Assembly (NCBI GenBank): GCA_036262035.1
Contig: DATAJS010000015.1
Coordinates: 234,415-298,414, forward strand
Source: Burkholderiales bacterium
Lineage (GTDB): Bacteria > Pseudomonadota > Gammaproteobacteria > Burkholderiales > SG8-41
Direction of reading: 5' to 3'
Length of the DNA stretch: 64,000 nucleotides
This document shows positions 50,069-57,975 of this stretch, in pieces. The translations under genes and the position numbers were made by a program. The notes beneath the pieces were generated by a model that was not told the DNA's origin, ran no database searches, and saw nothing but the letters and a program-made list of their open reading frames with translations. Numbering within the stretch: the stretch's first letter is position 1; each line of letters starts with the position of its first letter.

Positions 50069-50491
50069 GTGAAGATCAAACGCATCGAGCATGTCGGCGT
50101 CGTAGTCCGCAATCTGGAAGCGAGCCGCAATTTGTGGGAGAACGTCCTCGGCATCAAGCTCGATGCCTATGAGCACACGCCGGGGCGGCCGCATCGGTTG
50201 GCGCTCTATCCCGTCGGCGAATCGATGGTCGAGCTGCTCGCCGGCATCGAGCCCGACAGCAAGTTCGCGAAGATGTGCGACGACGGCAAGGCGGGCATCA
50301 ACCACATCTGCTTCGAGGTCGAAGACATCGACGAAGCGCTGGAAGAGCTCAAGGCCAAGGGCGTGCCGCTGATCGACCAGACGCCGCGCATCGGCCACGC
50401 CGGCTGTCGTATCGCGTATCTCGATCCCAAGGGCACCGAAGGCTGTCTGATCGAGCTCGCCGAGTTGCCGAAGACGCCGGCACACGCGTGA
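50069..50491 (+). CDS. VOC protein, methylmalonyl-CoA epimerase-like
   Basis: 140 aa using the GTG at 50069 with AGGGGA before it; the longer frame would begin inside the heptamer repeats. Motifs: RIEHVGVVVRNLEASRNLWE with the metal His, LYPVGESMVELLAG with the Glu, GINHICFEVEDIDEALEELK with the second His, and GTEGCLIELAEL with the last Glu. This is the complete H-E-H-E set and order of methylmalonyl-CoA epimerases, and the length also fits. Epimerase activity is plausible given PrpD-type propionate genes nearby, but other VOC enzymes look alike. Confidence 0.8.
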   Translation: MKIKRIEHVGVVVRNLEASRNLWENVLGIKLDAYEHTPGRPHRLALYPVGESMVELLAGIEPDSKFAKMCDDGKAGINHICFEVEDIDEALEELKAKGVPLIDQTPRIGHAGCRIAYLDPKGTEGCLIELAELPKTPAHA

Positions 50492-50504
50492 CTTTGACGG
50501 ACGT

Positions 50505-50588
50505 TCCGGGATTGCTTCGTCGCTATCGCTCCTCGTAATGACGTCATCGCGAGGAGCCGAAGGCGACGAAGCGATCTCGTGGCGCACG
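50505..50588. repeat. Dispersed 'GCGAGGAGC' repeat, copy 2
   Basis: The element contains GGGATTGCTTCGTCGCTATC, CTCCTCGTAATGACGTCATC and GCGAGGAGCC...GACGAAGCGATC, i.e. two head-to-head half units that form a large inverted repeat around TGACGTCA. It separates the epimerase-like gene from the CMD gene and ends 15 bp before the latter's ATG. Confidence 0.75.
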
Positions 50589-50602
50589 AAAACAGGACTC
50601 GA

Positions 50603-51520
50603 ATGACTACGACAGACGGGCGCATCGCGAAGCTCAAGCAGAAATACGATCCCGCCGCGATCGACAGAGGCCTCGAGCTCCGGCCCGACGACTTCGTCGA
50701 AGAGCTCGAATGGCGCGACCGCGTCGACCAGCACTACGCGCGCTCGTGGCTCGAGTTCACTTACGGGGGCCTCTTCACGCGCAAAGGTCTCGACGAGCGC
50801 ACGCGGCTCCTCGTGTCGGTCGCGCAGTTCCTCGCGATGGGCGAGATGGAGGAATTCGAGCGCCAGATCCCCGGCGCGCTCGCTGCGGGCGCGACGCCGC
50901 GCGAAGTGCTCGAGATCATCCTGCAGTCGACCGTCTACATCGGTTACGTGAAAGCGGGGCGCGGCGCGAAGCTCTGCGTGCAAGTGATCGAAAAGCTCGG
51001 ACGATTGAGCGAGCTCACCGAGACACAGCTGCCGCTGGAAGGGCGTCTGCCCGAGCGCTCTCTGGAAGCCGAGCGCAAGCAGTGGCCGGCGGCGAAATCG
51101 GCGGACGAGACCGCGTGGCGCGAGCGCATCCTGGAGAAGTACGGCTGGAAAGGCGTGAGCACGCGCATCCGCACCCAGAACCACCAGAGCAACGACACCA
51201 TCAACAACTACGACCGCATCGACCCGCACTACCTCCAGCTCTGGTTCGACTTCATCTACGGCGAGATGTACCCGCGGCAGATCGTCGACGACCGCACGCG
51301 GCTGCTGATGATGGTCGGCATCTGCCTCGCGCTCAACGAGCCGGTGCAGCTCGAGAACCACATCCGCGGCGCGATGCTGCTCGGCGCGGCGCCGCGTGAA
51401 GTGCTCGAAGTGTGCGTGCAGTCGACCGCGTACTGCGGCATGCCGACGACGGTGCAGGTGGTGCGCGTCGTCGAACGCGTGGCGAAGGAGCTTGGGCGCG
51501 CCGGTGAGCTGGCGGGCTGA
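50603..51520 (+). CDS. Tandem carboxymuconolactone decarboxylase (CMD) family protein
   Basis: 305 aa from the ATG at 50603. It has two CMD-type modules: SWLEFTYGGLFTRKGLDERT with AGATPREVLEIILQSTVYIG, and WFDFIYGEMYPRQIVDDRTR with LGAAPREVLEVCVQSTAYCG. The AhpD-like CxxC is absent, so the type is gamma-carboxymuconolactone decarboxylase-like rather than peroxidase-like. Family role: decarboxylation in ring-cleavage pathways. The true substrate is open. The upstream part of the longer frame lies in a dispersed repeat, which supports the shorter start. Confidence 0.87.
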   Translation: MTTTDGRIAKLKQKYDPAAIDRGLELRPDDFVEELEWRDRVDQHYARSWLEFTYGGLFTRKGLDERTRLLVSVAQFLAMGEMEEFERQIPGALAAGATPREVLEIILQSTVYIGYVKAGRGAKLCVQVIEKLGRLSELTETQLPLEGRLPERSLEAERKQWPAAKSADETAWRERILEKYGWKGVSTRIRTQNHQSNDTINNYDRIDPHYLQLWFDFIYGEMYPRQIVDDRTRLLMMVGICLALNEPVQLENHIRGAMLLGAAPREVLEVCVQSTAYCGMPTTVQVVRVVERVAKELGRAGELAG

Positions 51521-51535
51521 AGGTCAAAAGCGATT

Positions 51536-51574
51536 GACCGCAAAGGACGCAAAGGACGCAAAGGAAAGGCAAAG
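51536..51574. repeat. CGCARAGGA tandem-type dispersed repeat, copy 1
   Basis: The unit CGCAAAGGA occurs three times (GACCGCAAAGGACGCAAAGG...). A second copy with CGCAGAGGA lies at 53161-53196 in the same orientation. The two flank the M81 peptidase gene. The words are typical of short dispersed repeats in bacteria. Confidence 0.7.
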
Positions 51575-51596
51575 ACTTGTCGGGTGGTTGATCCGG

Positions 51597-53126
51597 TTAC
51601 AGCGCTTCGAGCGAAGGCGGAGTCCATTGCGTTTCGCGGTCGAGCGGCCACACCGGGCGCGGCAGGGCTTTCCAGGGGAAGCGCTCGAGCAGCGGCGACG
51701 TGAGCCCGGCCGCGTCGACCTCCACGATCTTCGCGTCGGGATAGCACTCGTCGAAGCCGGCGCGGAAGTGGCCGCGCGATTTCACCGTGAGCGACGCGAA
51801 GGAGCCGACGTCCAGGCCGAGGTGCTCGAAGAATGCGGGGTCGGCGCACTGGATGCGGCGCGCGCACACCACCATCGTGAGGCCGCCGATGCGCACCGCC
51901 GCGGTCGGCCCCATGAGCGCAGTGCGGCCGGCGTAAATCCCGCGGCGGCCGGGCACGACGCCGTTCGATAGCGCGAGCACTTCCAGCTCGACCGGTATCT
52001 CGCGCGCGTGCGCGTCGGCGCGGCCTTCGTTCAGCACGACGCTCAGCTTCGCGCCGACGCCGGCTTCATGACAGCGCGCCGCAGCCGCCGGGTCGACGAA
52101 GTTGCCGAGCAGCGCGCGCTCGGCCCGCGCGGCGAGCAGGGCTTCGAGCACGTCGGTGGTGTTGCCGCGTCCGCCGCCGCCGGGGTTGTCCGCGACGTCG
52201 GCCAGGCACATCACGGCGCGATCCAGGCTTTTGCCCGCCGCTACGGCGCGTGCGATCGCAGCGTCGAGCGCCGTGAGCTTCACCGTGAAGCGCTCGCGCT
52301 GCGCCCACGCATACTTCGCGAGGTCGAGCGCGAGCTTCTTTCTCTTGTCGTCCGTCCCGTAGGTGAGGATCGAGATCCCGCACTCCGGCGCATCCGCGAA
52401 AGCGAAGCCGCCGAGCAGCGACACGACGGGCAGGTCGGGCGCGATGTGCCGCTGGCCTTCGACGATCATGTCGGCGTACGCGCCGCGCGCGGTGAGCAGC
52501 GTCACGGTGGGTGCCGCGATCGGCATGCGGATGAAGGTCTTGCCGAAGCGCTCGCCGGCGAGCAGACGCCGCAGCAGCGGTGCGGCCTCGGCGCCGCGCT
52601 CGCGCCGGTCGACGTGCGGATTGGTGCGATAGCTGACGATCACGTCCGCGTTGTCGAACATGCGCTGCGAGATGTTTGCGTGCAGGTCGACCGTCGCGAC
52701 GACCGGCTTGTCGGGTCCGACCGCTACGCGGGCGAGCGCGTAGAGCTCGCCGTCGGGATCGCTGTCGGCGGTCGACACCATCGCGCCGTGATTGCTGACG
52801 TAGATCGCGTCGAGCGCGCCGGCCTCGCGCAGCAGCGCGCGCATGCGCGCGAGGGTGCGCTCGACGAATGCGGCGTCGGCGGCGCCGCCGGGCTCGGTGG
52901 CGGTGATGAGGATGGGCACCGCTTCCCACGGTCCGGTCGCGTTCATCGCTTCGACGAAGCCGGGGATCTCGGCGGGCATCGCAGGCGCGGGCTTGGCGGC
53001 TTCGGCGAGCATCGCCGCGCCTTCGTAGTAGCACGAAGCGCGGAAATCGGCTTCGGTCGTGGTCGGCGCGAAGGCGTTGCTTTCGAGGTGGATGCCGAGG
53101 ATGGCGACGCGGGGTGGTCTGGTCAT
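51597..53126 (-). CDS. M81 family metallopeptidase (MlrC-like)
   Basis: 509 aa. Family features are VAILGIHLESNAFAPTTTEA at the N-terminus (GxxHESNxF), AIYVSNHGAMVSTADSDPDG, TVDLHANISQRMFDNADVIV, SYRTNPHVDRRERG and the later MCLADVADNPGGGGRGNTTD. The DLHAN and the HESN/HGAM histidines are expected to bind zinc. The family is named after MlrC of microcystin degradation, but most members act on other small amides or peptides. No signal peptide is seen. It is flanked by two copies of a short dispersed repeat. Confidence 0.9.
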   Translation of the reverse strand: MTRPPRVAILGIHLESNAFAPTTTEADFRASCYYEGAAMLAEAAKPAPAMPAEIPGFVEAMNATGPWEAVPILITATEPGGAADAAFVERTLARMRALLREAGALDAIYVSNHGAMVSTADSDPDGELYALARVAVGPDKPVVATVDLHANISQRMFDNADVIVSYRTNPHVDRRERGAEAAPLLRRLLAGERFGKTFIRMPIAAPTVTLLTARGAYADMIVEGQRHIAPDLPVVSLLGGFAFADAPECGISILTYGTDDKRKKLALDLAKYAWAQRERFTVKLTALDAAIARAVAAGKSLDRAVMCLADVADNPGGGGRGNTTDVLEALLAARAERALLGNFVDPAAAARCHEAGVGAKLSVVLNEGRADAHAREIPVELEVLALSNGVVPGRRGIYAGRTALMGPTAAVRIGGLTMVVCARRIQCADPAFFEHLGLDVGSFASLTVKSRGHFRAGFDECYPDAKIVEVDAAGLTSPLLERFPWKALPRPVWPLDRETQWTPPSLEAL

Positions 53127-53160
53127 GGTGTATTGCGTTGCTCAAGAGTTGAAGAAGCTT

Positions 53161-53196
53161 AACCGCAGAGGACGCAGAGGACGCAGAGGAAAACAA
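53161..53196. repeat. CGCARAGGA tandem-type dispersed repeat, copy 2
   Basis: The unit CGCAGAGGA occurs three times after AAC (AACCGCAGAGGACGCAGAGG...). It is the same element as at 51536-51574 and lies upstream of the M81 peptidase start. The 67 bp between it and the next gene end (53264) show nothing else. Confidence 0.7.
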
Positions 53197-53263
53197 GAAC
53201 GATGAACCGAAACGTAGGGTGCGTGCAAACGCACCGAGCAGGGCCCGCTCGATGACGGCGCCG

Positions 53264-54901
53264 TCAATCCAATCCCAATGCACTTAGCGCCTTTGCGAGC
53301 TTCTGCCGCGTCTTACCTTCGACCAACGGATGCGTCGACAGCCACGTGCGGGCGGAGAAGCCGGGAGCGAGGGTGCGGATCTCGTCGGCTTCCCAGGCTG
53401 CCGCGGCGTTGTCGCCGCCGGCGAGCTGCGAGGCCGCCATGTAGACGCGCGCTTCGACGTCCGCGGGATTGCGCTGGAGCGCGTAACCGAGATTGAGCTT
53501 CGCCTGCTCGGCGTTGTCGAGACCGTAGTGCGCGCGCCCGAGGATGAGCGAGTGCAGATAGCTGCCGTCCGGATTGAGCCGCATCGCGATGCGCAGCAGG
53601 CTGGGCGCCTCGCGCGGCTGGTCCATGTAAGTGAGGATGCCGCCCATCAGCGCGTACGCGTCCGAGTACGACGGATACAGGCGCACCGCGGTCTCCGCCT
53701 GCTCGAGCGCTTCGCGGTGCCTGCGCCGCTGCAGATTGACGAGGGCGAGCGCGAGGTAAGTCTCGGGGACGTCGCTGTCGATCTGGCGCGCCGTGGTCGC
53801 GAGCTCGTAAGCGCGCTGCAGCGCCGCCGCGCTGTCCGCGCTCCACTGGTTGCGGTGCTCGATCGCGTAGGTCATCGCGAGCGCGGCGTAGGCGCGCGCA
53901 AAGCGCGGGTCGAGCTCGATCGCGCGCCTGAAAAGCTCGCGCGCGGTCTCGTTCTCGGTGCGCTGCCTCGCGATCGCCGCAAGCTGGCCGCGCTGGAAAT
54001 ACCGGTAGGCCTCGAGGTTGCGCGTGTGCGGCCGCGCGACCCGTGCGAGCTCGGCCTCGCTCACTTTCGCGGGCAGGAGCTGGACCACCGCGCGCCCGAG
54101 CTCTTCCTGCACCGCGAAGAGGTCGCTCAGGGTGCGGTCGTAGCGCTCGGACCAGAGCTGTTTGCCGCTGGCGGCGTCGGTGAGATGCACGTTGAGCCGC
54201 AGCCGCTCGCCGGCGCGCTGCACCGAGCCCGTCACCACGTAACGCGCCGCCATGCCGGCGGCGCTTTCCGCGACGACCGAGATGCCGCTGATCTTGCTGA
54301 GGTCGGTGGCGAGATCGGCGGTGATCCCGCGCGCGAGCACGGCCGCTTCGGCGTCGCCGCCGACCGCTTCGAACGCGCGGATGCCGACCGTCGGCTGCGC
54401 CGCCCGCGCCGCCTCGCCGCTCGTCACGGCGCGGCCGATGCGCTCGGTGTCGTCGGGGCGGAGCGCGATCCAGCCGATCGCACCGGCCGCCGCGATCGAT
54501 GCGACCGCGGCGACGGCCGGCCACGGCGACTTGCGCGCCGGCGCCGGCGGCGTGCTTGCCGCCGGTCTCGCGACTTTGGCGACCAGGCGATAGCCGCGCT
54601 TCGGAATCGTCTGGATGTACGCCGGCGCTTCGGCATCGTCGCCGAGCGCCTTGCGCAGCTTGATGACGACCTGGGTCAGCGCATCGTCGCTGACGACGAC
54701 GCCCGGCCAGACCGCGGAGAGCAGGGCCTCGCGGCTGACGACCTCGCCCGGGCGCTCGGCGAGATGGCACAGCAGCGCCATCGCCTTGGGCTCGATCTTC
54801 ACCACGCGCTCGTCCGACGAAAGCTGGTTGAGCGGCGGCTCGACGGTCCAGTCGCCGATCGTCAGGAGCGCGTGCGGAGCTTGTTGAGCGTCGTCCGGCA
54901 T
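53264..54901 (-). CDS. CadC-like winged-helix regulator with TPR domain
   Basis: 545 aa. An OmpR/PhoB-type DNA-binding domain fills residues about 10-105 (KIEPKAMALLCHLAERPGEV, DDALTQVVIKLRKALGDD, YIQTIPKRGYRLVA). A single transmembrane helix at about 126-148 (PWPAVAAVASIAAAGAIGWI) follows. Then comes a periplasmic TolB-like segment with VTGSVQRAGERLRLNVHLTD and several TPR repeats (about 300-520). This topology is that of ToxR/CadC one-component membrane regulators. It is divergent from a secreted TPR protein gene 136 bp away, which may be its target. Confidence 0.87.
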   Translation of the reverse strand: MPDDAQQAPHALLTIGDWTVEPPLNQLSSDERVVKIEPKAMALLCHLAERPGEVVSREALLSAVWPGVVVSDDALTQVVIKLRKALGDDAEAPAYIQTIPKRGYRLVAKVARPAASTPPAPARKSPWPAVAAVASIAAAGAIGWIALRPDDTERIGRAVTSGEAARAAQPTVGIRAFEAVGGDAEAAVLARGITADLATDLSKISGISVVAESAAGMAARYVVTGSVQRAGERLRLNVHLTDAASGKQLWSERYDRTLSDLFAVQEELGRAVVQLLPAKVSEAELARVARPHTRNLEAYRYFQRGQLAAIARQRTENETARELFRRAIELDPRFARAYAALAMTYAIEHRNQWSADSAAALQRAYELATTARQIDSDVPETYLALALVNLQRRRHREALEQAETAVRLYPSYSDAYALMGGILTYMDQPREAPSLLRIAMRLNPDGSYLHSLILGRAHYGLDNAEQAKLNLGYALQRNPADVEARVYMAASQLAGGDNAAAAWEADEIRTLAPGFSARTWLSTHPLVEGKTRQKLAKALSALGLD

Positions 54902-55037
54902 GGCGCTGACGCCGGTGGAAGGCCTCGAAGGGTCCCGGGATTTCGCATCTTAGCCAAACCTTAGGCGTTTGTTCGGGACGCGTCGCCCGTCTCGTCGTGG
55001 AATGCGATCGGCCACTTCGGCGCAACGGAGGACGATC

Positions 55038-56600
55038 ATGAGGAAGTCTCTCTACGCATTGGGCCTGGCGACGGTCACGAGCTTTGCCGCCGCAGCGCAG
55101 CACGATCACGACCACGGCGCGGGCGGCCGCCCGCCCGAGCAACTCGGAAAAGTGTCATTCCCGACGTCGTGCTCGGCGGCCGTCCAACCTCAGTTCGAGC
55201 GCGGCGTCGCGCTGCTGCATTCGTTCTGGTTCGGCGAAGGCCTGAAGGCGTTCAGGGCGGTCGCCGCGCAGGATCCTGCTTGCGCGATGGCGTACTGGGG
55301 CGTCGCGATCAACCGGCTGCTCAACCCGTTCGGCGGCGAGCCGGGCTCGGCGTTCCTCGAGGAAGGCGCCGCGGCGATCGAGCAGGCGCGGGCGATCGGC
55401 GCGAAAACGCCCCGGGAGCGCGATTACATCGAGGCTGCGGCGATCCTCTACACCGACGTCAGCGCGAAGCGCTGGCACGAGCGCGCGGTGGCGTACGAGC
55501 GGGCGATGGCGCGGGTGGTCGAGCGCTATCCGGACGACGTCGAGGCGAAGATCTTCTACGCGCTCGCGCTCAACTTCGCCGCGGACCTGTCCGACCAGAC
55601 GTACGCCAAGCAGCTCGAGGCGGCGGCGCTGCTCGAGCCGCTGCTCGTCACGCATCCGGACCATCCCGGCGTCGCGCACTTCCTCATCCACAGCTACGAC
55701 TATCCGCCGCTCGCCGACAAGGGGCTTGCCGCCGCGCGCCGCTACGCGAGCATCGCGCCGTCGGCGGCGCACGCGCTGCACATGCCTTCGCACATCTTCA
55801 CGCGGGTCGGCGCGTGGGAAGACTCCGCGGCGACCAACCGGCGCTCGGAGGACAACGCGCGCGCCAATTCGAGCGGCGACGAGATCCTGCACGCGATCGA
55901 TTACCAGGTATACGCCTACCTCCAGCTCGCGCGCGACGCCGAAGCGAAGCAGGCGCTGGAACGCGCGACCGAGGCGACGTCGAAATACAAGCTGATCCGG
56001 GCCGCCGGACCTTACGGCGCGGCCGCGGCGCCCGCGCGTTACGCGCTGGAGCGGGGGGACTGGAAAGCGGCGGCCGCATTGCCGGTCAACCCGGGGAAGG
56101 TCCTCTACGCGAACGCGGTCACGCACTTCGCGCGCGCGGTCGGCGCGGCTCGTGCCGGCGACGCGGCGGCGGCGAAAGCCGATGTGGCAAAGCTTGCCGA
56201 GCTGCGTGACGGCCTCGCCAAGGACAAGTACTGGACCGAGCAGGTCGAGATCCAGCGTCTCGCCGCGGAGGCGTGGATCGCGCTCGCCGACCAGCGCCGG
56301 GACGAAGCGCTGGCGCTCATGCGCACCGCGGCCGATCGCGAGAGCGCGAGCGAAAAATCGCCGATCTCGCCGGGGCCGATATTGCCCGCGCGCGAGCTCC
56401 TGGGCGATCTGCTGATGGAGCTGGGCCAGCCTGCGGCTGCGCTCAAGGAATACGAAGCGTCGCAGCAGCGCGAGCCCAACCGCTTCCGCGGCTGGTATGG
56501 CGCCGCGACCGCGGCCGCGAAAGCCGGCGACACCGCGAAGGCCAGGCTCTATCAAGCAAAGCTCGCAGCGCTCGCGAAGAACGGCGGCACGCGCCCCTAG
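55038..56600 (+). CDS. Secreted TPR-repeat protein
   Basis: 520 aa from the ATG at 55038 with GGAGGAC upstream. The signal peptide MRKSLYALGLATVTSFAAAA is followed by a His-rich QHDHDHGAGG, which could bind metal. The rest is helical TPR-type sequence (GLKAFRAVAAQDPACAMAYW, VALLHSFWFGEG, GVAHFLIHSYDYPPLADKGL, AAHALHMPSHIFTRVGAWED). The HFLIHSYD and HMPSHIF words are common in a family of long uncharacterised periplasmic TPR proteins. The function is unknown. It converges on the amidohydrolase gene across a hairpin repeat. Confidence 0.82.
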   Translation: MRKSLYALGLATVTSFAAAAQHDHDHGAGGRPPEQLGKVSFPTSCSAAVQPQFERGVALLHSFWFGEGLKAFRAVAAQDPACAMAYWGVAINRLLNPFGGEPGSAFLEEGAAAIEQARAIGAKTPRERDYIEAAAILYTDVSAKRWHERAVAYERAMARVVERYPDDVEAKIFYALALNFAADLSDQTYAKQLEAAALLEPLLVTHPDHPGVAHFLIHSYDYPPLADKGLAAARRYASIAPSAAHALHMPSHIFTRVGAWEDSAATNRRSEDNARANSSGDEILHAIDYQVYAYLQLARDAEAKQALERATEATSKYKLIRAAGPYGAAAAPARYALERGDWKAAAALPVNPGKVLYANAVTHFARAVGAARAGDAAAAKADVAKLAELRDGLAKDKYWTEQVEIQRLAAEAWIALADQRRDEALALMRTAADRESASEKSPISPGPILPARELLGDLLMELGQPAAALKEYEASQQREPNRFRGWYGAATAAAKAGDTAKARLYQAKLAALAKNGGTRP

Positions 56601-56601
56601 A

Positions 56602-56655
56602 AAATCCGGGTCAGAGTCACGTTACCGACCAGAAATCTGACTCTGACCCGGATTT
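56602..56655. repeat. TCAGAGTCA hairpin repeat, copy 2
   Basis: Perfect 18-bp arms identical to copy 1 (56602-56619 and 56638-56655) with an 18-nt loop of different sequence. It lies at the junction of the convergent TPR and amidohydrolase genes. The stop codon of the amidohydrolase (56622-56624) is inside the loop, so the last residues of that protein are encoded by the repeat. Confidence 0.85.
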
Positions 56656-57860
56656 GTGCGGTCGACCGTCTCGCCGCGCAACACGACGGTCGAGATGCGC
56701 CGGGTGTGGGTGATGTCGTCGAGCGGATTGGCGTCGAGGACGATGAAGTCCGCGCTCTTGCCGGCTTCGAGCGTGCCCGCGTCGGACATGCGCAGGAACT
56801 CCGCCGAGTTGCGCGTCGCCGCGACGATGACCTGCATCGGCGTCATGCCCGCAGTGACCATGTCCGCCATCTCTTCGTGCGGGCCCCACGGGCGGTTGCC
56901 GTCGGTGCCGAGGGTGATGCGCGCGCCGGCCGCATTGAGCTTCGCGAGATTGCGCGCCTGGATGCCGAAGAACTTCTGCGCGTCGGGACGATCGGTATTG
57001 GCCGCTTCGAGCTTGTCGACCTCGGCCGCGGACAACCCGGCTTTCAGCCACGACAGATCGGTCTTCACCCCGCGATCGGGCAGGTTGGGCGTGAGCACGA
57101 GGTTCGGATGCTGCTTCCACATCGCGATGAATTCGTCGTCGATGTCTCTGTCGCGCACGCCGTGCGCGAAAGCATCGATTCCCGCGCGTATCAGGCCCTT
57201 CGCATCTTCCAGATCGAAGATGTGCGCGGTGACGCGCAGGCCGCGCTTGTGCGCTTCGTCGATGATCGGCCCGTAGATCTCCGGCGGGATCTTCTTGTAC
57301 TTGCCGTCGCGCGTGTCGACCCAGATCTTGACGATGTCGACCTTGTCCGCCGCGAGCTGTTGCACCGCCTTGCGGCCGTCGTCCGCGGTGGTGACCCAGT
57401 GCGGCACGGTCGTGCGGCCCGGCTCGGGCATGGTGATGCCGCGTCCGGCGGTGAACATTCGTGCCGCACCCGGCATCGTCTTGCCCTGAAATTCGAAGGC
57501 TTCGATGCTGTCGGTGCCCATGCTCATCGCGGCGCCGACGCCGTAATAGGCGCGCATCCTGAGGTCGCGCACGATGGCGTCGCGCCGCGGGCTCAGGTGG
57601 ACGTGCGTGTCGATGATCGTCGGCATCACCGTCTTGCCTTTGACGTCCACGCGCTTCGCGCCCGCCGGCACTTTGACGTTCGCGGCAGGACCGGCTGCGG
57701 CGATGCGCGCGCCGTCGACCACCAGCACGCCGTTGTCGATGACGCGCCCGTCGCCGACGATCAGGCGTGCGCCTTCGTAGGCGGTCACCGATTGGGCATG
57801 AGCGGGATGGCCGAATGCGGCGACGGTGCAGAGCGCTGCGGCGGCGGCTAGTTTTTTCAT
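56622..57860 (-). CDS. Secreted metal-dependent amidohydrolase
   Basis: 412 aa from the ATG at 57860 with GGGAG upstream. Signal peptide KKLAAAAALCTVAAFGHPAHA. The metal-binding HVHLS motif is in PTIIDTHVHLSPRRD, a likely carbamylated or ligand Lys in DIVKIWVD, His in VTAHIFD and AFAHGVRD, and the catalytic Asp in LGTDGNRPWGPHEEM. The N- and C-terminal beta parts (LIVGDGRVIDNGVLVVDGAR, ADFIVLDANPLDDI) form the typical composite domain of imidazolonepropionase/prolidase-like hydrolases. The last ten residues (NPGQSQISGR) derive from a hairpin repeat. Confidence 0.88.
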   Translation of the reverse strand: MKKLAAAAALCTVAAFGHPAHAQSVTAYEGARLIVGDGRVIDNGVLVVDGARIAAAGPAANVKVPAGAKRVDVKGKTVMPTIIDTHVHLSPRRDAIVRDLRMRAYYGVGAAMSMGTDSIEAFEFQGKTMPGAARMFTAGRGITMPEPGRTTVPHWVTTADDGRKAVQQLAADKVDIVKIWVDTRDGKYKKIPPEIYGPIIDEAHKRGLRVTAHIFDLEDAKGLIRAGIDAFAHGVRDRDIDDEFIAMWKQHPNLVLTPNLPDRGVKTDLSWLKAGLSAAEVDKLEAANTDRPDAQKFFGIQARNLAKLNAAGARITLGTDGNRPWGPHEEMADMVTAGMTPMQVIVAATRNSAEFLRMSDAGTLEAGKSADFIVLDANPLDDITHTRRISTVVLRGETVDRTNPGQSQISGR

Positions 57861-57975
57861 GACGGCTCCCCCTTCCAGGAACGTGACCGGATCGTGCGCC
57901 AAAGCACTCTGGAAAGTCAAAATGGACCGGATCGCGGGCGCTGTCGCTCCGGAATGACGGTCCCTGGCGGGACCG

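Noticed and set aside
53161..53196. Insertion-sequence ends around the M81 peptidase
   Set aside because: The flanking repeats are short, in direct orientation and internally tandem, and there is no transposase or terminal inverted repeat.
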